DNA of 64,000 nucleotides from Batkoa obscura (taxonomy: Eukaryota; Entomophthoromycota; Entomophthoromycetes; Entomophthorales; Batkoaceae): NCBI GenBank assembly GCA_030770535.1, contig JASVEC010000036.1:124001-188000 (forward strand), read 5' to 3'. Of the stretch, positions 47,355 through 58,751 are shown in pieces (position 1 is the first letter of the stretch; every line of letters begins with the position of its first letter). A model generated the notes under the pieces. That model made no database searches, was not told the DNA's origin, and saw nothing but the letters and a program-made list of their open reading frames with translations. The position numbers and the translations under genes are program-made.

Positions 47355-49121
47355 ATGGAATTTTTCGAAAACTTCAATACAATAGGGAGGAGTACACGAT
47401 ATAAATATTGTAATTCATTTACATCAGTTTCAAGAGCTACTTGTAACAACCCAGGGTTTATGGAATTTTATAATAAAACAAAACAAAGAAAAGATACACT
47501 ATCAAAGTTTACTATCGATAATAATAAACTTAATCAAACAATATATAAAATTAGTGCTTTAAAGGAAATAGGAAATAAAAATCAACAAGTAGCGTTATTA
47601 TCAACTATAGCTTCAGTATATTCTTTTGATGAATGTAAAAGTTTTGGGTTTAATATAAATAGAAATCAATATGATTATTCAAAAACAAGTAATAATAATA
47701 AAATATCAACGCTACAACCTATTGTTAAAAATACAAAAAAATTAAAGATGACCAAATTGAAACTATTATACAATATTAATAAACGATTCAGCTACTTCAT
47801 CAAGATTCAATAAAAAAAATAATGGTAATAAACATCCATCAAATAATATATACTAAATAAAAGTAGAAGAATGATATGTAGTAAGTATCTTAATGATTTA
47901 AAAGATAAAGCAGTAACTAGATTAACATTTTTTAAATATATACCAAGTAATTTCAAAAACGCAGCAAGAAAAGCAGATCTATGTAATACATGTGCTCAGT
48001 ATACAGCTAGAAAAAAGTTATTTGAAAATAAAATAAATACAGCAAAAAACAAAGCAGAGGTAGAAGAAATTTTTAATAAAGAAGAAAAGCTATACAAATT
48101 ATACAAATTCTGTGTTGATACTCAAAGAAACACATTTAATGAAACTATTAAAAAATCAAATAACAGAAGTTGTATAATAATTTTAGGTTTTAAACAAAAT
48201 ATGAAAATAGGAACAAGACCAGATTCAATAAATCTAGATCATTATAATGAACAAGCCATATCAGTATTAGGCTTTGGTGTATTATATTTAAAAGATGATA
48301 AAACAATAGGCAAAGTTTACTTTGATTATTTATCTGAAATATTGAATCATGATTCAGCATATGGGGATATATTTTTGTATTTAAGGATTTTACTAACAAT
48401 TTTTCCACTCAAATAGCGCTTAAAAGATAGAAAAGTAATGAAGCCAAAAAAAAAACACTCCCATATGCAGGAGATTATTTAATCGACTTAATCTCTACAG
48501 AGCTTTTATTTAAAAAGTTTACAAAAATTAATATATGGGCAGATACAGGAAATCATTTTAGATCCCAGGAGTTTCTACACTATATGTTTAAAGAAATTCA
48601 TAAAATAAATAGTAGTTTGAATGTTAATCTTAATTTTTTTGCTGAGCATCATAGAAAAAGTATAGCTAATGGACATTTTGGAAATCTTTCAAAATGAAAA
48701 AGTGGTTTTGAAGCATTAGATAAAATAGAGGATATCAATCAATTAATTTCAAGATTTGAGACTTTTATTTGCGAGCATAAGAAAATTAATAACTCGACTG
48801 TAAATAATGGAAAAACAGATATAATTTTTAAAAAGTACGAAAAAAATAAAAAAAATAATAGAGATCCAAGGCATTAAGAAGTATTTACGCTTTATTTATC
48901 ATATCAATAAACTACATTGTTATCCAGTATCTGATACATCAAAAAAAAGCGATATAGTCCCAATTAAAGTTATAGAGTCTATAGAAAATAGAAAAATTAA
49001 AAGATCGATCCCAGCTTACCTTACGAAAATAACAGAGACTTTAAAATTTTCGATATTTACTAAGCAAGCAAGTAGTTCGTTAAATGATAGAAATCAATTA
49101 TTAAATGTTGATATTATTTGA
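47355..49121 (+). mobile_element. DDE-type DNA transposon relic (transposase), interrupted by a MITE
   Basis: Coding fragments in consecutive order: 47355-47813 (MEFFENFNTIGRSTRYKYCN at the start), 47871-48358, then 48467-49121 beyond a MITE at 48359-48466. A Cys-bearing DNA-binding part (FKNAARKADLCNTCAQY) precedes an RNase H-like core. Candidate acidic residues are Asp in INLDHYNEQAIS, Asp in IWADTGNHFRSQEF and Glu in NFFAEHHRKS. The last ORF ends SLNDRNQLLNVDII. It is inactive, with an interrupting element, at least one in-frame stop and frame changes. The superfamily is unassigned; the HGK/DGHFG-type wording resembles a transposase family in Rhizophagus genomes. No terminal repeats were found with confidence. 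Confidence 0.65.
48359..48466 (+). mobile_element. MITE copy 12, inserted in the transposase relic
   Basis: Plus orientation, ATATGGGGATATATTTTTGT to ACACTCCCATAT. Flanks read GATTCAGCA before and TGCAGGAGA after, with TA on each side. Removing the element and one TA leaves GCATATGCA, which keeps the transposase frame (D-S-A-Y-A-G-D). Confidence 0.93.
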
Positions 49122-49790
49122 GTTATCAATAGCTAAATTAATGAATAGTCAAATAACAAGTAATTATAATAATATATAGAAACTATTATTATATTACTTG
49201 TACTATATAGGGATGGTTAATTATAGTTTTGGGGCTAACCGCTCCCTCCTATGTAGCTATTTATTAACTTAGCAATATATTAATAAGGTAATTATAACAT
49301 TAAAGTAGTTTATTTATTTGATAGCAAATCTGCAATGTTGGCTATAAAGTGATCAATAATAAATATTTCTCAATAAAGTTTTATAAGAATATGTATTTAA
49401 GATCTAGTAGAAATTCAACTAACTTACAGTATAAACTATAACAGAATGATTTAAAACTATCCAGGTACTTTTGTTTTAATAAAAAATTGGATGAAATAAT
49501 GAAACTAATTCAGACAACCCCATATAATAACTTTCAGTGGCAAAATCATCTAAAACAAGTTAAATTTATATATGAATTATAGTTAAATCAACTATAAAAC
49601 TAAAATTAATTTTATAAATTTAAGTAGTTACTATGTTAAAATTAATTATAAACTGGTAAAACAATATTTTACAGTTTGCATCATATCTCTTAATTTTAAT
49701 TTATTTTTATTTTAACTTTACTTTAATCTAAATAATATGATTTAAATAATATATTGAGTAAAGTAAATTAACTAGGGTAAAACGTGTAAT

Positions 49791-50253
49791 TGTGAAAAGT
49801 AGCTTTGTCAGCTCCACGATTGATTATAGCATAGTAGTCACTTAAGTTGTTGTGTTCTCGAGTTTAGAGACAATCAATCCAACGCTCTTATTTTGATTTG
49901 TTATGAGAATTTCTATCTTCGTCTCAGAGAATATTATCCTCTCCTTTTGATATCTATGCTTGATGGAGTATAAAAGAGATTCTAAAACATAATAGCTCAA
50001 GGCTTTTTATCTGAATTATTTCTTGATATCTCGAAAATTTAATAAAGCCATTAAGTTTACTTAACAATATTTTAAGTAGATTTTACATTAGTATTGTCTA
50101 TTCTATCTGTCTTACATAGTCCATAGCTTATTAATACTATTGTTCATGATTCAAGTTTATCTTAGTCACATAAACTAAGACCTTTCAATCTATATTGTGG
50201 TCAACCAGGCAATAGCTGTTTTTGACTCCAATCACTGAATACCAGATTCTACA
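49791..50253 (+). repeat. Solo-LTR-like fossil, copy 1
   Basis: About 463 bp beginning TGTGAAAAG and ending TTCTACA, so TG...CA ended. It contains TATAAAAG near 49969 and AATAAA near 50041 in the order expected of an LTR. It matches the copy at 58752-59212 over its whole length with roughly a fifth of positions changed, so it is old. No internal region or clear target duplication is seen. The class assignment is inference. Confidence 0.5.
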
Positions 50254-50445
50254 TAATAAAATAAAATATTAATAGCTCGAATTCGAAAATAAAAGTAGTT
50301 TTATATAAAGTTTTAATATTAAAGTTTTAATTATTAATATTTGATTACTGTATTTTTCAAAAAAATCAACTAATTTGAAAACAATACCAAATAAAGTTAT
50401 TATTATTTTATTTCATCTAATAGTAAATAAAATTTCATAGACTAT

Positions 50446-50550
50446 AAATGGGGATGTATTTTTGTATTTAAGAATTTTACTGACAATTTTTCCACATAAA
50501 TAGCGCTTAAAAAATGGAAAAATAATGAAACTAAAAAAAACAGCCCCAAA
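50446..50550 (+). mobile_element. MITE copy 13
   Basis: Plus orientation, AAATGGGGATGTATTTTTGT to AACAGCCCCAAATT. The inner 95 bp is identical by eye to the copy at 50993-51099. Confidence 0.9.
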
Positions 50551-50628
50551 TTCTTAAACAAAAAAATGGGATTTGTTAAACTGATTTCTACATTAAGATT
50601 CAAAATTCAAAAATAAAAATAACAATAA

Positions 50629-50676
50629 GTAATAAATAATAAATAATAAATAATAATAATAATAATAGTAATAATA
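50629..50676. repeat. AAT/AATAATA microsatellite
   Basis: A run of AATAAATAAT and AAT units in otherwise unremarkable intergenic DNA. Confidence 0.85.
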
Positions 50677-50851
50677 AAAATGACAATTAAAAATAATATG
50701 CTTTATTAACATTTACCTACAAATCATACCTTCTTATCATTTTATATATTTAATAATAATTTAATTTTTATAAAAAATATTATCAACCTAAAATTAAAGT
50801 AATAAGTAAATATAATTTTCCAACACCTTTGTTTTCAACTTGGATGGTTAA

Positions 50852-50957
50852 AAATAGGGATGTTTTTTGATTTTATTACTTTTCCCATTTTTTAAAGGCT
50901 ATTTAAGCGGAAAAATTGCTAATAAAATTCTTAAACAAAAAAATAGATCCTCAAATG
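50852..50957 (-). mobile_element. MITE copy 14
   Basis: Minus orientation, AAATAGGGATGTTTTTTGAT to ATAGATCCTCAAAT, with core AAGGCTATTTAAGCGG. It sits between two plus copies. Confidence 0.78.
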
Positions 50958-50992
50958 TTATTATTTTATATTAATAATTATTTAATGTTTAT

Positions 50993-51099
50993 TATATGGG
51001 GATGTATTTTTGTATTTAAGAATTTTACTGACAATTTTTCCACATAAATAGCGCTTAAAAAATGGAAAAATAATGAAACTAAAAAAAACAGCCCCATAT
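50993..51099 (+). mobile_element. MITE copy 15
   Basis: Plus orientation, TATATGGGGATGTATTTTTG to ACAGCCCCATAT with TA flanks. It shares its body with copy 13, only 550 bp away. Confidence 0.92.
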
Positions 51100-51801
51100 G
51101 ATATTAAAATAATGAAATTAATAGTTCTAGTTATCTAAGCAAACTTAACTATTAACTTATTCATAATTTCAAGTTTAATAGACAAAATAAATGAAGTTGA
51201 ACAAAACTAATTTAAGTTAGAATTCAATAGTATTTTCAATCAAATTAATTTTATAATCAACTTTATTTAATATATTATTAAATTAAATTAAATTATTTTC
51301 ATTTTAAAAAAAGAATTAGTATTAAAACAAATATGATTTATAATCAACGTCATATTATAAAGACTAGAAATTACTCTATTAATTTCAATATTATGGTAAA
51401 CAAGTAGTTATGAATCATTCACATTTTTAAAATGGAATATTACTTTATAAATCTTTATTTTTTAAAAAAAGACAGCTTTTATGTTAATTAAGTAAAATGC
51501 TAGACCAGGATATTAACTTTAATAATAAAATATCGCTTTTTTTATTTCAAAAAATCAAATAAATACGATAGTTTAAAATAAGATAAATTTAGTTAAAAGC
51601 TACTATTACATAAGAAATAAAAAATAGTATCAGTATTTAATAACAAAATCATTTGATTTTTATTTTACTTATGGTTCAAAATAACAATTATTTAATATTT
51701 AAAACATTTAAAACATTTAAAAATTAAAAGTATAAAAAGAAAGTAATTTACTTAATAATTAAAAATAAACAATAGTATTCGTTCTATTTATTAATTCAGC
51801 T

Positions 51802-54054
51802 ATGTTAATTAATCCACTTTACTTTAATAATTTACTATTCTTTTTATTTTGTATTATAATACTTATAGTACAAGGTAGTAAATTGGATAACTTTAAAGAA
51901 TATAAACAAATAGGAGACAATAAAGTATTAATTATTAGTAACAACAATCATAAATTAATAATAAGTTGGCTTGAAGATAATATCTTACGTATTCAAGGAG
52001 TTGATTCTGAACATGATTTTAGTGAATTAAAAACCCCAATAGTAGTAACTGATAAATTTACACCTACTAAAGTCATTGCCTATAAAAATTCAAATAATTT
52101 ACAAATTACTAATCTTAATACTCAATTTAAATTACTTATCAATTATCAACCTATTAAAATTAAATTATTAAATAATTCTAATCAAGTTATCTTTGAAGAA
52201 GTGGATTCTATTGAATTTAATAAGAATACAAATAGTACAACTCAATTATTAAAACAATTAAAAGAAGAGGAATATTTTGGTGGTGGTATGCAAAATGGAC
52301 GATTTAGTCATCGTAATACAAAACTTAATATAACTACAGATTACAATTATGTAGATGGAAATAATCCTAATCCAGTACCCTTTTACATGAGTACTAATGG
52401 CTATGGGGTGTTTAGAAATACATTTTCACCAGGAAATTATGACTTTAATTCTCCCTTAAATTTCACTCATAATGAATTACGTTTAGATGCTTATTATTTT
52501 TTGGGCAATTTCAAACAAATATTAAATAAATATACTTATTTAACTGGACGTCCATTTATGCCCCCAATTTATGGTTTACAATTAGGAGATTCTGATTGTT
52601 ATTATAATACAGCTAATGGTAGACCACCAAAAGATACATTAATTGATTCTACTAAAGTAGCAGATGGTTATATTGAAAATGATTTACCTTTAGGCTATAT
52701 GATATTAAATGATGGTTTTAATTGTGGGTATACAAGATTAAATGAAACAAATGAAGCAATGAGATACAGAAATGTCAGTATTGGATTATGGACTAATAGT
52801 GATTTAAGTCAATTACCAAATGAAGTATCTAATTTAGGAGTTAAAGCTTATAAATTAGATGGTACTTGGGTAGGACCAGGTTATGAATTTAGTTTTAATG
52901 CCTGTAATGAAGCTTATAATGGAATTGAGAATTATTCAAATTCAAGAGGTTTAGTTTGGTCAATTGAAGGTTGGGCAGGTGTACAAAAATGTGGTATTCA
53001 TTGGTCAGGTGATCAATATGGTACCTTTGAAACTATTCGTTATCATATACCTACAATTCATGGTTCTGGTTTATCTTCTTTAGTTTATACATCTTCTGAT
53101 TTGAATGGAATTGGTGATGGTAGTCCAATTACTTATATAAGAGATTTACAATTTAAAGTCTTTTCACCCACCTTTTTAGCTGTTTCTGGATGGGCTGAAT
53201 TTGATAAGCAACCTTGGAGATTTGGTGAACCTGGTACTTCTATTAATCGAAAATATTTAAAATTGAGATCCAAATTATTACCTTATATTTATACTTTTGC
53301 TAAAGAAGCTCATAATACGGGTGTTCCTATTGTTCGCTCTATGTTATTAGAATTTCCTAATGATAAAAATACTTGGGATAAGGAGATTACTAAATATCAA
53401 TATATGTTTGGTAATTCATTTTTAGTAGCACCAGTTTATAAAGACGAATTAAAAAGGGATGATATTTATTTACCTAAAGGTAATTGGATTGATTATTGGA
53501 ATGGCAAAGTATATGAAGGCCCAATTACACTAAATAATTATAATGCTCCATTAGACATATTACCTTTATTTGTTAAAGAAAATTCTATTATACCAATGTG
53601 GAATCCAGTCAATAATTATAAACAACGTCATTCTACTGATGCTATTATATTAGATATTTATCCTTCTAAAAAAGTCAACAGTAATAATCAATTTACATTA
53701 TATGAAGATGATTATGTTACAAGACAATTTAAAAATAATCAATTTACTCAACAAACTTATTTTTTAAATATTGAATCTAATAATAATATTAAGATTAAAA
53801 TTGGTAAAATTTTAGGTACTTTTGATAATGCTACTGTTAAAAGACCCTATTATTTAACTATTCATTTGGATAATCAACCTAAATCAGTTCAATTTAATAA
53901 CTCAAACAAATTAAATAATAAACCAGATATTAATAACATGAATCTTAATATTGACGGTTGGTATTATGATAAATTAGATCGTAATGGTATACTTTATGTT
54001 ATTGTTCAAGAAGTTAAGAAAGATAATGAGTTTGATATAAAAATTCATTTTTAA
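51802..54054 (+). CDS. Secreted GH31 alpha-glycosidase, copy 2
   Basis: Single exon, 750 residues, paralogue of copy 1 in opposite orientation. The N-terminus is hydrophobic (YFNNLLFFLFCIIILIVQG), a signal peptide or anchor. EEYFGGGMQNGRFSHRN and RPFMPPIYGLQLGDSDCY mark the N-domain and barrel entry. The nucleophile is Asp353 in AYKLDGTWVGPGYEF and the acid/base is Asp404 in HWSGDQYGTFETIR, so both catalytic aspartates are kept. The barrel is very similar to copy 1 (about three-quarters identical by eye), while the N- and C-terminal beta domains differ more, and LDG replaces LDV after the nucleophile. It probably has overlapping but distinct substrate range, and acts outside the cell. Confidence 0.93.
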   Translation: MLINPLYFNNLLFFLFCIIILIVQGSKLDNFKEYKQIGDNKVLIISNNNHKLIISWLEDNILRIQGVDSEHDFSELKTPIVVTDKFTPTKVIAYKNSNNLQITNLNTQFKLLINYQPIKIKLLNNSNQVIFEEVDSIEFNKNTNSTTQLLKQLKEEEYFGGGMQNGRFSHRNTKLNITTDYNYVDGNNPNPVPFYMSTNGYGVFRNTFSPGNYDFNSPLNFTHNELRLDAYYFLGNFKQILNKYTYLTGRPFMPPIYGLQLGDSDCYYNTANGRPPKDTLIDSTKVADGYIENDLPLGYMILNDGFNCGYTRLNETNEAMRYRNVSIGLWTNSDLSQLPNEVSNLGVKAYKLDGTWVGPGYEFSFNACNEAYNGIENYSNSRGLVWSIEGWAGVQKCGIHWSGDQYGTFETIRYHIPTIHGSGLSSLVYTSSDLNGIGDGSPITYIRDLQFKVFSPTFLAVSGWAEFDKQPWRFGEPGTSINRKYLKLRSKLLPYIYTFAKEAHNTGVPIVRSMLLEFPNDKNTWDKEITKYQYMFGNSFLVAPVYKDELKRDDIYLPKGNWIDYWNGKVYEGPITLNNYNAPLDILPLFVKENSIIPMWNPVNNYKQRHSTDAIILDIYPSKKVNSNNQFTLYEDDYVTRQFKNNQFTQQTYFLNIESNNNIKIKIGKILGTFDNATVKRPYYLTIHLDNQPKSVQFNNSNKLNNKPDINNMNLNIDGWYYDKLDRNGILYVIVQEVKKDNEFDIKIHF

Positions 54055-54299
54055 TAAATTAATAATAATAATAATGATTTTTAGTATAATTGTTTGATTT
54101 ATGTTATTTTTAAGTTAATTATAAAGAATAAGGAACTCGATTAAAGATATTAAAACTTAGATTAAAAATTTGAATATATTAAGCAACTTACTTACTAAAG
54201 TATATATTTAAACTCATAATAAATTTGATTTTTTGATATTTTTATTTCTTTTTGTTTTTTAGAGTTTAAACTATTCAAAAAAATAAAAATAAATTCAAT

Positions 54300-54590
54300 T
54301 ATTAAGCTTCAAATAGTTCCATAGAACTTTGTTTGAGTTGCTACATCACGTCTTCATTATATTCTTCCTTACATTTTTTCTTGAAACTTTTCTTGGACTT
54401 CTTTCTTATATCTTTCTTAGTAGCTTTATTTGAATCAATTTGCACTTCAACTAATCTCATGACTTGAGCTTCTGATTGTCTCTCTTCTCATAATTTTACT
54501 TGTATTTCAATAGTTTTATTAGCCCATTATTTATCTTGATCTTTATTTCTTTATCTTTTAAATGAGCCCGATTTAACATTGTTAAGCATT
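54300..54590 (-). pseudogene. Coiled-coil coding relic, parent unknown
   Basis: Minus-strand reading gives MLNNVKSGSFKR, ERQSEAQVMRLVEVQIDSNK and SKKSFKKKCKEEYEDVM, interrupted by several stops. The Lys/Glu-rich helical style resembles the C-terminal part of transposon-encoded Myb/SANT-like proteins, but that is a guess. No complete frame remains. Confidence 0.4.
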
Positions 54591-54707
54591 GTAATTTTAT
54601 TATAAACAGTATGATCTTTAACTTTATTACTTATCAATCTATAAGCAATGAAGTTCAATAGAGTATTAACTTCATAATTGATTTTCTTTATTTTAATTCG
54701 AAACTAG

Positions 54708-54813
54708 TATATGGGGATGTTTTTTTTGGCTTCATTACTTTTTCTATCTTTTAAGCACTATTTGAGCGGAGAAATCGTCAGTAAAATTCAAACATAAAAA
54801 TACATCCCCAAAT
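54708..54813 (-). mobile_element. MITE copy 16
   Basis: Minus orientation, TATATGGGGATGTTTTTTTT to ACATCCCCAAAT, with core AAGCACTATTTGAGCGG. The left end is flanked by TA. Confidence 0.87.
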
Positions 54814-55505
54814 ATTAGTTTAAGATAGATATAACTTGTCAAATTATTTTTGAAATTAGGGAGAATCAATCAGCTTCAAATGAATTTTTTGAACAAAGAA
54901 ATAGCTCAATTAATAAAATGAAGTAAAAATATTTTATATTATATGTTTAAATCCTAATGTCTTATGACAATATACTATCATGATATATATTGTAATTAAA
55001 ACTACAATTTAGTTCAATCTGATCTTTGAATTTAATTGAATAAATCTGTTAAACAATTTTTTTAATAATTTTTATTTCTGTTTTTATTTAGGTTGGACAT
55101 AATTCTTTTTGATTGGCTATAATGAAAATTGTAGCTATTTCAAAAAACATTCACCTTTAAACTATATTTTATTCAATTTTTATAATAAAGTTTTAACTTT
55201 TTTCCATGTTGTTGGGTATCTAGATAATTAATAAATGAATTTCATATTAAATAGAATTGTCTGATTTTATAAACCAATGTACACTAGTTTCGAAGTAAAA
55301 CTTTATGCTTACACTCTATAATTTACCGTCATAGATGCATTTAAGTAATATATAAGATATCATAATTAATGATAGATAATAAATATCTATTTTGTTAATA
55401 TTTGTTTATTGTTAATAACTATTTTTTACACACACTATTTAAAAAGGCTTAAATATCAAATTATTACCATAAATACTCAAATTATAAAGCAAAAATTAAG
55501 TTAAA

Positions 55506-55595
55506 ATATGACGATGTATTTTTAAGAATTTTACTAACAATCTTTCCGTTCAAACAACACTTGAAAAATAGAAAAAGTAATGAAAACGAAAACAT
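55506..55595 (+). mobile_element. MITE copy 17 (degenerate)
   Basis: Plus orientation, ATATGACGATGTATTTTTAA to GTAATGAAAACGAAAAC. The core is altered to AACAACACTTGAAAAATAG and the right terminal repeat is gone. Confidence 0.65.
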
Positions 55596-55643
55596 AATCA
55601 ATATAGTTTATCATTGATATTTATAATAAATTTAAGTACCACG

Positions 55644-56936
55644 CTATTTGTAAACCCATGATGTGTTACGAATATATCTCAATTTACTTTTATAAAGTGG
55701 GTACTGCTCCGATCTATAAGGCGTAAGTAGGGATAATCGAGTAGTAATGTGATAGCTAATATTTTCATCAAAATCTGTTAAATCAAAGCTTGCAGTTTTT
55801 AATTCTTCAACATATGGAAAAAGGGATAAAAAACAATAGAATTCTTTTAATGTATTATGAAACTCCTTAATTTTAATTTTTTTGATAAACTTACATTTAA
55901 TTGAGTTGTGCTTCTCGTCATAAAGGTTAATATCATTTAAATTGGATTTACCAAATATCTCTTTAATACTGGACCATTTTGTATCTAAAGACAAAACTTG
56001 GATATTTGGCAAAAGTTGAATTGCAGTTAAAATTTCTTTTGATAACTCTTTGAAATGAACATATTTTAATGTTGGTAACTTCAAAACATCATATTTAATT
56101 GGAAAGTTGGAATCAAAAAAAGCTTTGGTAATAATACCATTACTTTTAAATATACTAACATTGTCGTAAGCATTGGTTTTTTCGAGCTCATTATCAGGGA
56201 AGTCTATTAGTTTAATACTCTTGAATTGCTTTATATTACCAAAACATTCCAGATTGAATTTATATTTTGCTTGAATTTCCAACTTTAAGTTAGAAGCAAA
56301 ACTCAAATTAGAACTAAATATCACAGGAGGAAATAAGGATAGATTTGCTTTGAAATGTAGTACATTTAGTTTATTATAATTTGCTTTGATTTTATCTAGC
56401 CCATCAAGATATAGCTTACTCCTGGAATATATTTTAAATGAAACCAGTTTATTAGGGTTCAAGTATTTAATGATCTCTCTAGTGTATACATTAATTCCAA
56501 TGACTTCAAATCCTTTAAGTTGACCTAAATAATTACCAAATATCTTTAATGTCTGTTGATAATTATCCGAATCCATAACCATCCATTTTAATTTTGACAA
56601 TTCGCTATTTATCTTCTTGTTACTACTTCCTAACTTCTTTTTATAATAAATAGATACTAAATTTGGACAAGAATCTAAGTATCTGATATTTTTATCACCA
56701 ACTATATTGATATGTTTCATTGATAGTACATGTTCTTCAATAAATTCCTGTTGATGTTTTTGGTATGCTCTAATATCGTCATAAGCCGAGCAAGTTAAGT
56801 TATATTTGATTACATTGTCCACAAGCTTGGACAAATATTTACTTAAAAAACGAAACTCAAATAATACAGCTGGATCCAATAATTTGAATATCTCTTCTAC
56901 TAGAAACTCTGGCAAACACTCAAATTGTATGCTCAT
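55644..56936 (-). CDS. F-box-like protein with divergent repeat C-terminus
   Basis: Single exon, 430 residues. The N-terminus (residues about 6-45: CLPEFLVEEIFKLLDPAVLF then EFRFLSKYLSKLV) fits an F-box, the Skp1-binding segment of SCF ubiquitin ligases. The rest alternates Leu/Ile-rich strands (HINIVGDKNIRYLDSCPNL, LPTLKYVHFKEL, LLPNIQVLSLDTKW, LFPYVEELKTASFDL) in the manner of irregular leucine-rich repeats. It likely recruits an unknown protein to SCF. No transmembrane or signal segment. Large families of such F-box proteins are common in early-diverging fungi. The start is the first ATG, directly before the F-box. Confidence 0.72.
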   Translation of the reverse strand: MSIQFECLPEFLVEEIFKLLDPAVLFEFRFLSKYLSKLVDNVIKYNLTCSAYDDIRAYQKHQQEFIEEHVLSMKHINIVGDKNIRYLDSCPNLVSIYYKKKLGSSNKKINSELSKLKWMVMDSDNYQQTLKIFGNYLGQLKGFEVIGINVYTREIIKYLNPNKLVSFKIYSRSKLYLDGLDKIKANYNKLNVLHFKANLSLFPPVIFSSNLSFASNLKLEIQAKYKFNLECFGNIKQFKSIKLIDFPDNELEKTNAYDNVSIFKSNGIITKAFFDSNFPIKYDVLKLPTLKYVHFKELSKEILTAIQLLPNIQVLSLDTKWSSIKEIFGKSNLNDINLYDEKHNSIKCKFIKKIKIKEFHNTLKEFYCFLSLFPYVEELKTASFDLTDFDENISYHITTRLSLLTPYRSEQYPLYKSKLRYIRNTSWVYK

Positions 56937-57891
56937 TTTGAAAGAAACTTAAGATGAAAAGATATCTTTTCTAAATAAAATGATTTATTTTAGCCAATAG
57001 AATATGATGAAAGTATTTACAAAGTTATCAGAATAACTAACCGGTTTTCAATACACACTCAGGTGATGTTTAGAATTTTCAGCATCGGAGTAATTGATAG
57101 AAGACAGAAATAAAAAATAGGTGGCTTCTTTGGATGAACTTATTGCTATTCCTTTGATCCAGCGAGAATAAAAAAAAACAGTAAAAAAATAGTTTTGTAT
57201 TATTAAACCCTTTAACTTGATGGAATTAATCGTAGTAACATAAACTTTGACATGTACTAACAAACGTTGGCGCAAAAAGTGATTTTAATTGCTATCAATT
57301 CAGTGTTTAATTGCTTACAAAACTCTATGTTAGTTGTTATACTAACATGTTCCTAATATAATATTCTTATAGAGAATTCTATTCAATTATTTTTTTACAA
57401 ATATTAAATATAACCTGTTATCTAAACTATACAGTATAGGGGTCTTAGTTATTAAACAGTCCCGAGATAATAAAAGTATTTTTGAAATAAACAAATAGCC
57501 CCAAAAACAATTACTTAAACTTATTCGCCATAATCAAGCTATCGATATCATTAGCAATGAATTGGCTTTACAGATAATATACCCACTATCATCAATGCGA
57601 TACCATTTTTGGCTTTTTATGTTGTTAGTAGTTATATGATTAACTTTTAAACAAACTCATATGCCAAGTAAGGTTTTTTTATATCTCAAAAATTAATATA
57701 TAGGAATTATAATTATTATAATATATAATATATAATTTTAATTTATTGTCATTATTGAGTTTGAATTCTTTTGGCTTAGTCCCAATAGACTAGTTTTATC
57801 GTTTCCTGTATTCAAATAAAGAGGTAAAACTATTTTAGCTATATTTCTTTTATATATTAAAATATTTTGTCTTAATATATTCTCTTTAAAC

Positions 57892-57997
57892 ATATGGGGA
57901 TGTATTTTTATGTTTAAGAATTTTACTAGCAATTTTTCCGCTTAAATAGCGCTTAAAAATGGAAAAAATAATGAAGTCAAAAAAAACACTCCCATAT
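57892..57997 (+). mobile_element. MITE copy 18
   Basis: Plus orientation, ATATGGGGATGTATTTTTAT to ACACTCCCATAT with TA flanks and core AGCGCTTAAAAATGG. It reads as part of a small minus-strand ORF, which is an artefact. Confidence 0.9.
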
Positions 57998-58751
57998 CAA
58001 AAATTGGGTAGATTATATTTTTCAAAAACCGACCTTACTATGAAATATTGTGGGTTATTTTGAAGAATAATGCTACTAAATATAAGTTAGTGAAATATCG
58101 CTACTGCTCATTTTTACCTATAAGGAAGCACCTCTTAATATAAATATAAACAAAAAATTGTTTTTTTTTAATTTCACTTAATCTCAAAATCAAGTATTTA
58201 TAAATTCAAGGGTCTGAGAGAAAATGTAACTAAAGATACACTACGAATTCTTCCAAATGAGGATAAAATAAACTTAACACTATACTTAGAAAGCTGAATA
58301 AAACAATGATATTGATGTTTTGAAGGACATGGTCCGAACTACAGTTTTTACTATAAAAATAAATACATGTTATTTATAAAAGGATTGATGTTGTTCTGAT
58401 ACTTGGAGTTTATAAGATACTCAGCTTTATTAACTCATTCTTATGTATAACCAAATACTATAAAGTTTGTTAAATTTAGAAGATTAATTCAATAAAGGAA
58501 GTTATTTTGAAAATGTAATATTTTGTTAAAAAAATTTTATCATGTAAACTCCATTAATGACATCCTGACCAAAGAATGTAGAGTCGCTAATTAGATTTGT
58601 ATTGTAGAAGTGTTACAAAATTCAAAGTATTTGAAGATCAGTGACTTAAGTAGTTATTTAAAAAAAGACACTTCGTTAAACTTTAACAGCTATAATCCTA
58701 CTGCTGTTTAGATTTGTCTATGATAGCAATACAACTATCTTGAGAAGTTCG

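Larger units (their letters stand above)
49122..51801. other. Repeat-rich intergenic region upstream of GH31 copy 2
   Basis: Holds a solo-LTR-like fossil (49791-50253), three MITEs (50446, 50852, 50993) and an AAT microsatellite (50629-50676). No gene was found. Confidence 0.6.
54055..55643. other. Intergenic with gene relic and two MITEs
   Basis: Contains an eroded coding relic (54300-54590, minus), MITEs at 54708-54813 and 55506-55595, and AT-rich spacer. No intact gene. Confidence 0.55.

Noticed and set aside
57738-57932. 64-residue minus-strand ORF
   Set aside because: Its N-terminal part is the MITE at 57892-57997 and it matches nothing known to me.
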